Both the position numbers and the translations under genes were made by a program. The notes under the pieces were generated by a model, which was not told where the DNA came from, did not search any database, and was given only the letters and a program-made list of their open reading frames with translations. This document shows positions 54,911 through 64,000 of a DNA stretch of 64,000 bases, in pieces (the stretch's first letter is position 1; each line of letters begins with the position of its first letter). Source of the stretch: CAWIUB01 sp963839175 (GTDB taxonomy: Bacteria > Actinomycetota > Actinomycetes > Mycobacteriales > Jatrophihabitantaceae); the NCBI GenBank assembly GCA_963839175.1, contig CAWIUB010000016.1, positions 1 through 64,000 of the forward strand, in the 5' to 3' direction.

Positions 54911-56686
54911 TCAGGCGCCGTGCCGGACGGGCCGGGTGACCGTGCGATAACTGCGACGGCCGGCGAATGGGTCGGCGGCTGCCCGCAGCGCATCGGTTGC
55001 CACGAAAGGCCGCAGGCTCGCCGCTCCGAAGGCGGGCATCGCCCACGGACGCGAGGTGCGCACCAGTCGGGTGTCCGGTTGCTCTAGCCAGCGCAGCACG
55101 CATTCGGTCTCTTCGGCGAGCGCCGCGGGCAACGGCCCCGGGCCCGGGTCGACGGCGTCGGCCGTCGCCAGCAGGGCGTCGATGACCGGCCACGGCGGCA
55201 CGCCTCGAGCCGCGACCGCGGCCGCGGCGAGCCGGCCGTGCCGGATGACGGACAGCTCCCAGCCGCCATCGCCGTCAGGCGCAGCTGCGATGAGCTCTTC
55301 GATGGCGGTGATAGCCGCGAGCCGCTGCATACGCGCACACGCGCGTACGACTGAGGCGATGCGGTCGCGCACCACGGCTGCGTGTTCGAAGCGCTGCGCG
55401 GCGGCGAGCGCGGCCAGTCGCTGGCGCAGCGGGTCGACCAGCGGCCGCACATCGCCCGCCCACGCGGAGCGGACCAGCTCGGTGAGCGCGGCGTACTCGA
55501 CCTGCGAGGTTGCTGCGCGAAAGGATTCGCAGGGCGCCCGGCACCGGCCGATGCCTGCGAGCACACAGGCCGCGCGCACCGCGCGATGCACCGACAGCCG
55601 GTCGCTGCACTGGCGCAGCGGCACCGCGTCGTGGATCGCGTCGCGGACCGACTCGGCTTGACGCTGTGAGCGAAGCGGGCCGAGGTAGGCTGCGCCGTCG
55701 GCGCGCACCTCGCGCACCATGGACAGCCGGGGAAAAGCCTCGCGCGTCAGCTTGAGCCACACCGATCTCTCGGGAAACCTCGACCGGCGGTTATACCGCG
55801 GTTTGTGCGCCGCGATCAGCCTCAGTTCACGCACTTGTGCCTCTAGGGCGTGGGCACATTCGATCGGGTCGACCCGCTCGGCCAGCCCCACCATCTCGCC
55901 CATCCGGCTGCGCGTTTCGCTCGCCACGAAGTACTGGCGCACCCGGACGCGTAGGTGCCGGCTGGTTCCGACGTAGAGCGGGACGCCCTGTGCGTCGCGG
56001 AACAAGTAGACCCCAGGTCCGGTGGGCAGGTGGTCGGCCAGGTGGCGTTTGCGTCGTTGCGCCTCGCTGACCTGTGCAGTGAACGCTCGCAGCTCGGGAA
56101 GCGACTGGACGCCGAGGTTGCCGAGCCGGCCGATCAGCGCGTGCAGCACGTCGGCCGTGGCCCGGGCGTCGGCGAGGGCGCGATGTACCGGCCGGGTGCC
56201 GGCCCGGAAGTACGCGGCGAGCGTGACCAGCTTGCAGTCGGGCACCTCGTCGCGGGTCAGCACCCGGCGCGCCAACAGCACTGTGTCGATGACGGCGAAC
56301 CCCGGCCATGCGACGCCATCGGCAGCGCAGGCGGCCCGCATGAAGCTCACGTCGAACGGCGCGTTGTGGGCCACCAGCACGCTGCTGCGGGCGAACTCGA
56401 GGAAGGACGGGAGTACCGCAGCGATACGCGGTGCGGTCGCGACCATGGAGTCGGTGATGCCGGTGAGCAGGCTGATGAACGGCGCGATGCCCACGCCGGG
56501 GTCGACGAGGGTCTGGAATTCGCCCAGCGTCTGCCCGCCGCAGACCTTGACCGCGCCAATCTCGGTGATCGCGTCTGCGCCTGCGGTGCCGCCAGTGGTC
56601 TCCAGGTCGAAGACGGTGAATGTGGTCGTACGCAACGGCTCGTCCAATTCATCAAGGCTGGTCTGGACGAACTGTGCGCTGGTCAC
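54911..56686 (-). CDS. DEDDh exonuclease fused to a UvrC-like GIY-YIG domain
   Basis: 591 residues from GTG 56686. Residues about 20-185 are a DnaQ-type 3'-5' exonuclease (TVFDLETTGGTAGADAITEI; LVAHNAPFDVSFMRAAC; HRALADARATADVLHALIGR). From about 215 a GIY-YIG nuclease follows (LPTGPGVYLFRDAQGVPLYV; GTSRHLRVRVRQYF) and a UvrC-like region with UvrB-contact style helices (LAALAAAQRFEHAAVVRDRI). The fusion is a known actinobacterial family (Rv2191-like) with a probable role in DNA repair. Confidence 0.92.
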   Translation of the reverse strand: MTSAQFVQTSLDELDEPLRTTTFTVFDLETTGGTAGADAITEIGAVKVCGGQTLGEFQTLVDPGVGIAPFISLLTGITDSMVATAPRIAAVLPSFLEFARSSVLVAHNAPFDVSFMRAACAADGVAWPGFAVIDTVLLARRVLTRDEVPDCKLVTLAAYFRAGTRPVHRALADARATADVLHALIGRLGNLGVQSLPELRAFTAQVSEAQRRKRHLADHLPTGPGVYLFRDAQGVPLYVGTSRHLRVRVRQYFVASETRSRMGEMVGLAERVDPIECAHALEAQVRELRLIAAHKPRYNRRSRFPERSVWLKLTREAFPRLSMVREVRADGAAYLGPLRSQRQAESVRDAIHDAVPLRQCSDRLSVHRAVRAACVLAGIGRCRAPCESFRAATSQVEYAALTELVRSAWAGDVRPLVDPLRQRLAALAAAQRFEHAAVVRDRIASVVRACARMQRLAAITAIEELIAAAPDGDGGWELSVIRHGRLAAAAVAARGVPPWPVIDALLATADAVDPGPGPLPAALAEETECVLRWLEQPDTRLVRTSRPWAMPAFGAASLRPFVATDALRAAADPFAGRRSYRTVTRPVRHGA

Positions 56687-56722
56687 TGCTCGACTCCGCG
56701 CTCGGTCCGCACCTGCACCCCA

Positions 56723-56743
56723 CGAAATCGCTTCGCGATTTCG
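56723..56743. other. Perfect hairpin CGAAATCGC-TTC-GCGATTTCG
   Basis: A 9-bp stem with 3-base loop in the 201-base gap between the divergent nuclease and NYN genes. It may be an operator for either gene; the gap holds nothing else clear. Confidence 0.5.
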
Positions 56744-56887
56744 CAGCGACCCCGCACAAGCTCGGTCCTTCGCTGCGATGCTCCCTCGCTGCCGTCTTCG
56801 CTGGTCACGATCGCGACGGTAGGCGGAGGGTCCGACGAAATGCCGGATGCCACGCGGGATCATCGCGCCCAGACGTAACCTGCGGAT

Positions 56888-58210
56888 ATGTCCGCAGACC
56901 CGGCGCCCGCCGACCGATCCGAGGGCGAGGTCGCGCTGGCGGAGCCGATCCGCCAGCGCCTTGTGGCCATCGCGTCCGATGTCCTCGGGCGGCTCGGCCA
57001 GGACGAGACACCGGCTGGGCTGCGCCCGATAGCGCGATTCACCCCGGCCAAGCGGGTTCGCCTTGGCGCGACGGCGCTGGCGGCAGTGCTGGACGCCGAC
57101 GAGGAGTTTCGGACGAAGGTGGGCGACGCAGTCGCACAGTCGTCGCCGCAGCTCGCCGATGCCGTGCGCGCCGCCGAGCCGACCACGGCCTCCGATCCGA
57201 TCGACACAGCGGTGGTCGCGTACCTGTTGCGTCCGGACGGCTGGCGACGCATCGTCGCGGAGTCGACCGAGCAGTGGCGGGCTGGCCGCGATCGTTCCGG
57301 AGACGGCGCGCTCGCCGAGCAGGTCTCGCTGCTGCGTAAGCAGATCGCGCAACTGAAGGCGCAAGCGCGCGCCGAGTCACGTCGGACTCGCGACGCAGTG
57401 CAGGCGGCCACCGAGGCAATGGCTGTCGAGCTGGCCGATGTGCGCCGGCAGCTGCGGGCGCGGACGTCCGACCTACGCGGCGTCGAACGAGAACGCGACG
57501 GGGCGGCCGCCAAGGCCGAGGACGAAGGGCGCCGGGCGGACGCCGCGGAGGCGGCGCGCGACGCCGAGCAGCGCCGCAGCCGCAGCCGGATCGGCGAGCT
57601 CGAACGGGCGGTGGAGTCGGCCCGCCGGGCAGCCCGCACCGACCGCGACATCGATGAGGCTCGGCTGTGGCTGCTTGTCGAGACCCTCACGGACGCCGCT
57701 GGCGGCATCCGGCGCGAGCTGTCGCTGCCCACGCCGAGTATCCGTCCGGCGGAGACGGTCGCGGCGCCCTCGGCAAGCGCAGCCGCCCGGCGCCTCGCCG
57801 ACGACGGCGTCACCCTCGACCGGTTGCTCGGCCTGCCAAACGCCCACCTGATCGTCGACGGCTACAACGTCACGAAGACCGGATACGGTGACCTCGCCCT
57901 GGCCGACCAGCGCACCCGCCTGCTCGGCTCGCTGGCAGCCGTGGCAGGCCGGACGAGGGTCGAGATCACCGTGGCCTTCGATGGCGGCGAGCGACCGCCC
58001 GCGCTGCCGTCCGCGCCGCGTGGCGTCCGTGTGCTGTTCAGCGAACCCGATGAGATCGCCGACGACCTGATCGGGCGGCTGGTTTCGGCTGAGCCGCAAG
58101 GACGTCCGGTGATCGTCGTCTCGTCTGACCAGCAGGTGCAGCGCGACGTCCAGCGCGCTGGGGCGTGGGCCGTGCCATCGCCCGTGCTGCTCGCCCGGGT
58201 CGGCATGTGA
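56888..58210 (+). CDS. NYN-domain (YacP-like) putative RNase with coiled coil
   Basis: 440 residues. The N-terminal half is helical. Residues about 140-255 are a long charged coiled coil (QVSLLRKQIAQLKAQARAES). The C-terminal 125 residues are a NYN/PIN-like domain with AHLIVDGYNVTKTGYGDLAL, EITVAFDGGERPPALP, DEIADDLIGRLV and VIVVSSDQQVQRDV, which hold the four acidic residues expected of the active site. Probably a metal-dependent ribonuclease. Divergent from the DnaQ/GIY-YIG gene. Confidence 0.88.
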   Translation: MSADPAPADRSEGEVALAEPIRQRLVAIASDVLGRLGQDETPAGLRPIARFTPAKRVRLGATALAAVLDADEEFRTKVGDAVAQSSPQLADAVRAAEPTTASDPIDTAVVAYLLRPDGWRRIVAESTEQWRAGRDRSGDGALAEQVSLLRKQIAQLKAQARAESRRTRDAVQAATEAMAVELADVRRQLRARTSDLRGVERERDGAAAKAEDEGRRADAAEAARDAEQRRSRSRIGELERAVESARRAARTDRDIDEARLWLLVETLTDAAGGIRRELSLPTPSIRPAETVAAPSASAAARRLADDGVTLDRLLGLPNAHLIVDGYNVTKTGYGDLALADQRTRLLGSLAAVAGRTRVEITVAFDGGERPPALPSAPRGVRVLFSEPDEIADDLIGRLVSAEPQGRPVIVVSSDQQVQRDVQRAGAWAVPSPVLLARVGM

Positions 58211-58227
58211 CGGGTGCGCGCTGTCAG

Positions 58228-58261
58228 CCAGTAGTTCACCAGGACCAGTAGTCGACCAGGA
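58228..58261. repeat. 17-bp tandem repeat, two copies
   Basis: CCAGTAGTTCACCAGGA is followed directly by CCAGTAGTCGACCAGGA (two mismatches), just after the NYN stop and before the BrkB-like gene. A small duplication of no clear function. Confidence 0.6.
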
Positions 58262-58366
58262 ACAGTGGGCTGCCCGGTGAACCTACCGCCCTCACCGAGA
58301 CAGGGTGAGTGTTGTTCACCCCGGCGGGGTGATTCGTCCGCGTTCCGGCGAGGACGATGCTGGGCT

Positions 58367-59266
58367 GTGTCAGCCGATGTCCCGACCGAGTTCCCGACCG
58401 AACCGGGCGGTCGGATCGGGCGGCTGCGAGCCAGAGCCGAGCGGGCCGGTGACCGGTATCAGCAGCTGGCGCAGACCCACCCGATCTTGGGGCTGCCGCT
58501 GGCCTTCCTCGCCCGCTACACGTCCCGGCAGGGGATACTGCTGGCCAGCGCAGTCGCGTTCCGGTTGTTCCTCTGGTTGATGCCGCTCGCCCTGCTGCTG
58601 GCAGGCGTCCTGGCCGCGTTCGCGACCGGCGACGATGGGGACGTGCGGTCGGCGGCCAAGACAGCGGGGATCACCGGTGCGGCCAGCCAGGAGGTGGTGA
58701 CCGCGCTGCACGACGGCCATCGATCCTGGTGGGTGGCGATGCTGATCGGCAGCCTCCTATTCCTGTGGACGACACGCACCCTGCTGCGCACCCTGACCAT
58801 CGTCAACGCGCACGCTTGGCAGGCGCCGCTGCCGAAACGGCGTCAACGAGACGTGCTGACCACCACATTGATCTTCGCCGGGGCCTGGCTCGTTGTGGCG
58901 GCCGTGGCCGCCGCGATCACCCGCATCGACGGGCTGCTGCCGGGTGGCCTGCTGCTAGGTGTCGCGCTGCAGGGCGCTGCCGTAGCCGGCACCTGGCTAC
59001 TCGTCTGCCAGCGGCTGCCCGACCGGCGCACCAGCTGGATCGATCTGCTTCCCGGCTGCCTGCTGTTCGGCTTCGGGTTGGCCATCCTGCATCTCGTCAG
59101 CCGGATCTACATCCCGCCCCGGCTCGCCCGCTCCTCCGAACTCTACGGATCACTCGGCATCGCCGCGGTAATCCTGGCCTGGCTGCTGATCGTCGGCCAG
59201 GTCATCGTCAGCGCCGCATTGATCAACTCGGTCTGGGCGGAGTACCAGGCGCAACGCCACGGCTGA
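58367..59266 (+). CDS. YihY/BrkB-family membrane protein
   Basis: 299 residues from GTG 58367 (SADVPTEFPTEPGGRIGRLR). About six membrane helices: ASAVAFRLFLWLMPLALLLA carries the family's first helix, with AMLIGSLLFLWTTRTLLRTL, VVAAVAAAITRI, and the last helix ILAWLLIVGQVIVSAALINS. Once called ribonuclease BN, the family is now viewed as membrane proteins of uncertain role. An in-frame start at 58265 would add 34 residues of unlikely composition. Confidence 0.85.
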   Translation: MSADVPTEFPTEPGGRIGRLRARAERAGDRYQQLAQTHPILGLPLAFLARYTSRQGILLASAVAFRLFLWLMPLALLLAGVLAAFATGDDGDVRSAAKTAGITGAASQEVVTALHDGHRSWWVAMLIGSLLFLWTTRTLLRTLTIVNAHAWQAPLPKRRQRDVLTTTLIFAGAWLVVAAVAAAITRIDGLLPGGLLLGVALQGAAVAGTWLLVCQRLPDRRTSWIDLLPGCLLFGFGLAILHLVSRIYIPPRLARSSELYGSLGIAAVILAWLLIVGQVIVSAALINSVWAEYQAQRHG

Positions 59267-59483
59267 GGGGCGGGGTCGGTTGCTTCACCCTTTTCGGGTG
59301 AGCGCCGCGCAGCGACTCACCGCGCATCGGCCGGATACCCCGTGCAAACCCTCCACTCACGCCACGCGTGTCCGGATGCGGGGACGTTATCCGCCTTCCA
59401 TGGGGCGGAAGATCACGCTAAGGTAATTATGCGCTACCGGTCGTCACGCTGATCGCGCGGGCGCGGCCAAGCCGGGAGGCGCG

Positions 59484-62111
59484 ATGTCCGGTGACCCTGC
59501 GGATCTTTGGTCGTCCGTTCCCCCACTTCCGTCTCGATACGTCATCCGACCGCGCCTGCTAGACGCCTTGGGCCGAGCTGACGCACCGCCGCTGACCTTG
59601 CTCTCCGCCGGCCCGGGCACCGGCAAGACGGTCCTGCTCAGCGACTGGGTGCGCCAGCGGACCACGCCCATCGCGTGGTTGACGCTGCGCGCCAGCGCGA
59701 ACGATCCACGGCGTTTCTGGGGACTGTTGCTCGCGGCGATGCGCGCCGGTGGCTTGACCCAGTGCGAGCTACCTTCGGTGTGGGCGGCGGGCGTGACCGA
59801 GCAGTTCCTCGAGTCGCTGGACAGCCGCTCAGCTGTGTCACCAAATCCGTTCGCGCTCGTCCTGGACGACGCTCATGTGCTGACCGACCCGGAAATCCTC
59901 GAGTTGCTCGACCTGCTCGTCTGGCGCCGGCCGCCTCGCATCCGGCTGCTCATAGCGGCACGCAGCGACCCGCTGCTGCCGCTGCATCGTTATCGCCTAG
60001 CCGGGCAGATGCGGGAGCTGCGGGCGGCCGATCTCGCGATGACCCGCGAGGAAGCCCGCGAGCTACTCGCTGCGCACGGTGTTTCGCTGCCAGACAGGCA
60101 ATTCGAGGTGCTCGCCACCCGCACCGAGGGCTGGACCGCAGGGGTGCGTCTGTTGGCGCTGCGACTGGAGGGGACGGAGCAGCCGGTGGAGGTCGTGTCC
60201 GAACTGGCGCTGGACCACGGCAGCATCGGGGAGTACCTGATGGCGGAGGTCCTGGACCGGTTGCCGGAGCAGGTGCGCTCGGTGCTGGTGCAGACCAGCT
60301 TCTTGGACGAGGTGACGGGTCCGCTAGCCGACGCGGTCACTGGCATCGGTGGCTGCGGAGCGACCCTAACGGATCTTGCCCACCGCAACTCCTTCGTGAT
60401 CGCGCTTGATCCGGCGCGCAGCAGATTCCGGTATCACCAGCTGCTGCGGGAGATCCTGCATTACCTGGCCCAGCGCCAGTCGCCCGACGTAGACGAGGTG
60501 CTGTTCGGTCGCGCAGCCAGGTGGTTCGCGGTGCACGGGGACTTGCCGAATGCCCTGTACTGGGCTGCGCGCGCGGGCGACGTCGCTCAGGTGGCCGCCT
60601 TGCTGGTGCACGGCGGGCTGGCAACTGCCTTCGTGCGACGGCTGGATTTATCCGCCGCGGGGCTGCCTGCCCCGGCACAGATGCGCCCGGCCGGCATGAT
60701 CCCGCCAGCTCAGGGCGGTGTGCTCATCGCGGCGAGGGCGGCGATTCTGGCTGTGACGGCGGACGCCGAGACAGCGGCCCACGAGGTGCAACGCCTCGCT
60801 GGACAGCGTGCCCGCCGCGACGAGTGGGAGCCGGACACCTGGCTGACGCTCGACCTGGCAGAGCTGATCCTGGCGCAAACGGCGGACTTGTTCGCGGTCG
60901 TTGACGGCGCGGCGGGCCGGTTGCTCGCTACCGGCGCCTCGGCGCAGATCGATACGGTGCCCGGTCTGCGCGCTAGCCTGCTGCTGGCCCAGGCCCAGGC
61001 CCGCTTCAACGAGGGTCGTCCCGGGGATGCCGAGCGCTTGCTGCGAGTGGCGCTCATCCTGGCCGAATGCGACGACCTGCCAGCCGTACAGGCAGAGATC
61101 CTGGCCAACCTCGCCCGGGTCGAGGCGTACGCGGCCCGACCACGGCACGCAGGTGACGCCGAGTCGCAGGCGATCGCGCTGATAGGCCGCACCCCCGGCC
61201 TGGCCCGGCCGGCGGCGCTGGACCTGGCGCTGGCTCGCAGGGCGTACCTCGACGCCGACATTCCGGCGATGACCCGCGCCGTGCGCCGGGCAATGGTCGC
61301 CGGTCCACGGAACACCGAATCGGGAGTTGTGGTGGCGGCGGCGGTGCTGCAGGCCAGCGTCTTGACGAGTGGTCGACACGTCACGGCGGCCCGCGCCGTG
61401 CTTCAAGAGATCGCTGCGCTGAACGCGCACGCTACCGGGTTGTTCGCCGTCTACCGCGACTGTGAGCTGGCCGCGATCGAAACTGCCCTGGGACGCCCGA
61501 AGGCCGCACTGCGGCTGCTCGCCCCGTACCGGGGCACGCCGTTCGCCGTATGCGCGGCGGCGCCCGCCGCCCGCGCCTATCTCATGCTGGGCGACCTGGA
61601 GCGGGCCGAGAACAGCGTGCGCAGCGTGATCACGACGCCCAGCGCGTACGTGACGCGTGACCTGCTGGTCGACGCGATCCTCTGCGATGCGCAGATCGCT
61701 CAGCGCGGGGGGCACGACGCGCAAGCGCTCGAGCTGCTCATCCGGGCGATCGAGATTGCCGGCGGCGACCTCGCGCTGCCGTTCGTCCGGGTCGCCGACG
61801 TCTTCGCCTCGCTGCTGGCCCGGCACCCCACCGTGGCGAGACGGTGGCCGACCGCCCGGTCGGCCGGCGGCGACGAGACGCTCGTCGATGCGCCGCCTCC
61901 TCGCTTCGCAGAGCTACCCGATGCACTCACCGATCGCGAGCGCGGGGTGCTGCGGTTCCTGGCCACCAGCATGTCCACAGCCGAGATCGCCGACGAGCTG
62001 TGCTTGTCCATCAACACCGTCAAGACCCATATGGGCGCCATCTACCGCAAGCTTGCCGCGCACAAGCGGCGCGAGGCCGTGCTGCGCGCCCATGAGCTCG
62101 AGTTGCTCTGA
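59484..62111 (+). CDS. Large ATP-binding LuxR-family regulator (MalT/LAL type)
   Basis: 875 residues. An N-terminal AAA/STAND NTPase has Walker A LLSAGPGTGKTVLLSDWVRQ and Walker B FALVLDDAHVLTD. A winged-helix and TPR-like middle (about 330-790) follows. The C-terminal LuxR HTH is LTDRERGVLRFLATSMSTAE and ADELCLSINTVKTHMGAIYR. Such proteins oligomerise on ATP and an inducer to activate transcription. Two paralogous tiny genes follow on the same strand and may be its targets or partners. Confidence 0.92.
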   Translation: MSGDPADLWSSVPPLPSRYVIRPRLLDALGRADAPPLTLLSAGPGTGKTVLLSDWVRQRTTPIAWLTLRASANDPRRFWGLLLAAMRAGGLTQCELPSVWAAGVTEQFLESLDSRSAVSPNPFALVLDDAHVLTDPEILELLDLLVWRRPPRIRLLIAARSDPLLPLHRYRLAGQMRELRAADLAMTREEARELLAAHGVSLPDRQFEVLATRTEGWTAGVRLLALRLEGTEQPVEVVSELALDHGSIGEYLMAEVLDRLPEQVRSVLVQTSFLDEVTGPLADAVTGIGGCGATLTDLAHRNSFVIALDPARSRFRYHQLLREILHYLAQRQSPDVDEVLFGRAARWFAVHGDLPNALYWAARAGDVAQVAALLVHGGLATAFVRRLDLSAAGLPAPAQMRPAGMIPPAQGGVLIAARAAILAVTADAETAAHEVQRLAGQRARRDEWEPDTWLTLDLAELILAQTADLFAVVDGAAGRLLATGASAQIDTVPGLRASLLLAQAQARFNEGRPGDAERLLRVALILAECDDLPAVQAEILANLARVEAYAARPRHAGDAESQAIALIGRTPGLARPAALDLALARRAYLDADIPAMTRAVRRAMVAGPRNTESGVVVAAAVLQASVLTSGRHVTAARAVLQEIAALNAHATGLFAVYRDCELAAIETALGRPKAALRLLAPYRGTPFAVCAAAPAARAYLMLGDLERAENSVRSVITTPSAYVTRDLLVDAILCDAQIAQRGGHDAQALELLIRAIEIAGGDLALPFVRVADVFASLLARHPTVARRWPTARSAGGDETLVDAPPPRFAELPDALTDRERGVLRFLATSMSTAEIADELCLSINTVKTHMGAIYRKLAAHKRREAVLRAHELELL

Positions 62112-62200
62112 TTCGCGCGTTCATGCCATTCGCATGAGGCCAGCGGCGCAGGGATGGGCGAGCCTGGGGCTGCCATCGGTGGCCAGCGGAAGAAGGTCCC

Positions 62201-62419
62201 GTGCCCCCTCGCTACGAGATCCGCGTCTCGGGTCGGCTGAATGACGTCGCACGGGACGCGTTCGCCGGCTGGGACGTCGCCACGAACGCGACGAGCACCG
62301 TGATCACCGCAGAGGTCGACCAGTCGGGCTTGCACGGTCTGCTGGAGCGGATTCGAGCATTGGGCTTGGATCTGCTGGACGTTCGACGGACCAGGGGCAC
62401 TCCGCGCCGCGGCACCTGA
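62201..62419 (+). CDS. Tiny protein A, paralog of the next gene
   Basis: 72 residues from GTG 62201. It reads YEIRVSGRLNDVARDAFAGW, TSTVITAEVDQSGLHGLLER and IRALGLDLLDVRR. About half of its residues match the protein at 62532, in the same order. Similar tiny proteins occur beside LAL-type regulators in other actinomycetes, from memory. Function unknown. Confidence 0.75.
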   Translation: MPPRYEIRVSGRLNDVARDAFAGWDVATNATSTVITAEVDQSGLHGLLERIRALGLDLLDVRRTRGTPRRGT

Positions 62420-62531
62420 GTCGCGGCTCGCCGATCCCATCAGGCAACACAGCCTCACCATTCGCGGATGATCCGGGCTATCCACCGAAGCGGCAAGCTA
62501 ATCGGATCACGGCTCGCGACGAAGGAGGTCG

Positions 62532-62762
62532 ATGGTGGCGCGCAGGCCGTATGAGATCCGGGTTGCGGGCACACTCGGCCCGGTGGCCCAGCAAGCCTTC
62601 GCCGAGCTGGCCGTGGACGTCGAGCCCACCGCAACCGTGCTATCGGGTGAACTCGATCAGGCCGGCCTGCACGAGCTACTGGACCGGATCAGGGCTCTCG
62701 GCTTGGAGCTCGTCGACGTCAAACAGGCCCCGCAGCGGCCGGCCGGTACGCCTGCAGAGTGA
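62532..62762 (+). CDS. Tiny protein B, paralog of the previous gene
   Basis: 76 residues from ATG 62532 behind a strong GAAGGAGG. Reads YEIRVAGTLGPVAQQAFAEL, ATVLSGELDQAGLHELLDRI and RALGLELVDVKQAP. The fold may be a small alpha/beta (strand-helix-strand-helix-strand). A tandem duplication with the 62201 gene, 112 bases apart. Function unknown. Confidence 0.8.
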   Translation: MVARRPYEIRVAGTLGPVAQQAFAELAVDVEPTATVLSGELDQAGLHELLDRIRALGLELVDVKQAPQRPAGTPAE

Positions 62763-62963
62763 AGCGCAGCGATTGTAAGAGCGTCACGGCACGGCCACGA
62801 TCGTGGTCGTGGTGGGCCGTCCGCCGGGAGGCACGGCTGGCCCGCTACTTGAGGGATCCGACCTAGGTGGCTGGTGTTTTTCGTCGCGTGGCGGTGCCGC
62901 GTCTTGTTGATCATCTCTGGGAGCATGTGCCTATGCCGCAGGGACGTGGTTGCCGGGGTGAGT

Positions 62964-64000
62964 CGTGACGTTGGGGCTGGCGCCGAGGCAGGCTGATTTG
63001 TTCCGGTCCACGGCCGGGTTCTGTGACGGCCGGGTCGGACCGGAGTCGATCTACGGGCTGCTGCACCGGGAGTGTCACCGGCTGTTCCCCGATGAGATGT
63101 TCGCCGACCTGTTCACCGATGTGGGCCGACGCAGCGTGCCGCCTCAGATCGTGGCGGTGGTGATGGTGTTGCAACGCATCGAGGGCTGCAGCGACCGGGA
63201 GGCGGCCGACCGGTTCTGCTTCGACGCGCGGTGGAAGTACGCGGCGGGCGGGCTGGATTTCGACTACCCGGGGTTCGTGCACACAGTGCTGGTGGACATG
63301 CGCGCCCGGCTGGCCGCCTCGGCCGCGCCGGACCGGATCTTCGACATGGTGCTCGAGGTGGCCAAGGCGGCCGGGCTGGTGGGCCGGCGGCGGGTGCTGG
63401 ACTCCACAGCGTTGTATGACGCGGTCGCCACGATGGACACCGTCACCCTGGTCCGCTCGGCGATCCGGGGGTTGCTCAAAGCCGCAGACAGCGAGCTGGC
63501 CGGCGAGCTCCGGGCGGTGCTGGGGCGTGATGACGACTACGTCGCTGCGGGCAAGCCGGTGTGTGACTACGACGACCCGGACGCGCGGGCCGAGCTGGTC
63601 GACGCGCTGGCCCGCGACGGCATGGCGCTGCTGGCGGTGCTGGACGGCAGAGAACTCACCGACGCGGTGGCCCAGGCCGCGGCGTTGCTGGCCACCGTGC
63701 TCGGCCAAGACCTCGACCGCGACGAGGCCGGGGTGTTCCGGATCGCCCGGCGGGTCGCCAAAGACCGGGTGATCTCCACCGTGGATCCCGAGACCCGGCA
63801 CGGGCACAAGACCGCGGCGCGCGGTTTCGACGGCTACAAGGGGCATGTCGGCATCGACCCCGACACCGAGATCATCACCGCCACCACGGTGAGCGCCGGT
63901 AACGCCGGGGACGCCAGCGTCGCCGAAGACCTCATCGCAGACCTGCTCGACGAGCACGACACCGACCACGACACCGACACCGGCGAGGCCACCGACACCG
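62964..64000 (+). mobile_element. IS1182-like DDE transposase, 3' end outside the window
   Basis: Open from GTG 62964 to the window edge (345 residues). Starts TLGLAPRQADLFRSTAGFCD, then the IS1182/IS5-group N-terminus with VAVVMVLQRIEGCSDREAAD and RFCFDARWKYAAGGLDFDY. The first catalytic Asp is in RRVLDSTALYDAVATMD. The second region is RHGHKTAARGFDGYKGHVGI with ITATTVSAGNAGDASVAEDL. The left terminal repeat should lie between 62763 and 62963, but I could not define it without the right end. Confidence 0.88.

Noticed and set aside
58228..58261. CRISPR-like repeat
   Set aside because: Only two directly adjacent 17-bp copies and no spacers; a simple tandem duplication.

Overview
The window is high-GC DNA from an actinomycete (Actinomycetota). 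GTG starts, 1- and 4-base gene overlaps and alanine/arginine-rich proteins are typical of the group. The strongest clue is gene order. From glnA at 14.6 kb to the DnaQ/GIY-YIG nuclease at 56.7 kb, the backbone (glnA, RDD, DUF4191, lipA, lipB, TIGR01777, E2 acyltransferase, pepA, gcvT, cobT-like, HesB/ErpA, adoK, asnB, ctaC, ctaF, qcrB, qcrA, qcrC, ctaE, trpD, nuclease) follows the order I recall for Mycobacterium tuberculosis Rv2220 down to Rv2191, with insertions. The proteins are not close enough to call the organism a Mycobacterium; a related high-GC lineage (Frankiales/Jatrophihabitans-like) is my guess.

Layout. 1-7.2 kb is an accessory arm in which three of four genes are broken: a methyltransferase, a P-type H+-ATPase and a roughly 680-residue hypothetical protein; only an APC permease is intact. 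7.3-14.6 kb looks like an integrated mobilizable element next to the 3' end of glnA: a MobF relaxase-helicase, an Xis-like MerR/excisionase protein, a tyrosine integrase, a frameshifted RelE-like toxin and a convergent XRE regulator with its own palindromic operator. 14.6-33.5 kb carries nitrogen assimilation (glnA with a well-spaced GlnR-like box), lipoate synthesis and use (lipA, lipB, E2, lpd), an MMPL exporter, a receptor-type kinase, a TetR/flavin monooxygenase pair, pepA and gcvT. 34.5-38.6 kb is a block of decayed and intact accessory genes flanked by a 44-bp ungapped imperfect direct repeat. 38.6-47 kb carries nadA, a DoxX-Rieske fusion, erpA, adoK, a MazF-like protein, asnB and a TusA/NifS-like pair. 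47-53 kb is the respiratory cluster ctaC-ctaF / ctaE-qcrC-qcrA-qcrB. 53-62 kb holds an atypical receiver protein, trpD, nuclease and NYN genes, a BrkB-like membrane protein and a large LuxR-type ATPase regulator followed by two paralogous tiny proteins. An IS1182-like transposase runs off the right edge.

How the parts fit. The qcr/cta genes encode most of an actinobacterial bc1-aa3 supercomplex (ctaD is absent here, as in mycobacteria). LipA/LipB lipoylate the E2 encoded nearby, and Lpd reoxidises it. Frameshifts and remnants fall almost only in accessory segments while core genes are intact, which favours real gene decay over random sequencing error. No rRNA, tRNA or CRISPR was recognised. 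The most unusual signals are the convergent toxin/regulator pair, a NifS-like protein lacking the PLP lysine, a CobT-like protein lacking the catalytic glutamate motif, the triple GACA-N3-TGTC operator with a 19-bp period, and the repeat-flanked decayed block.
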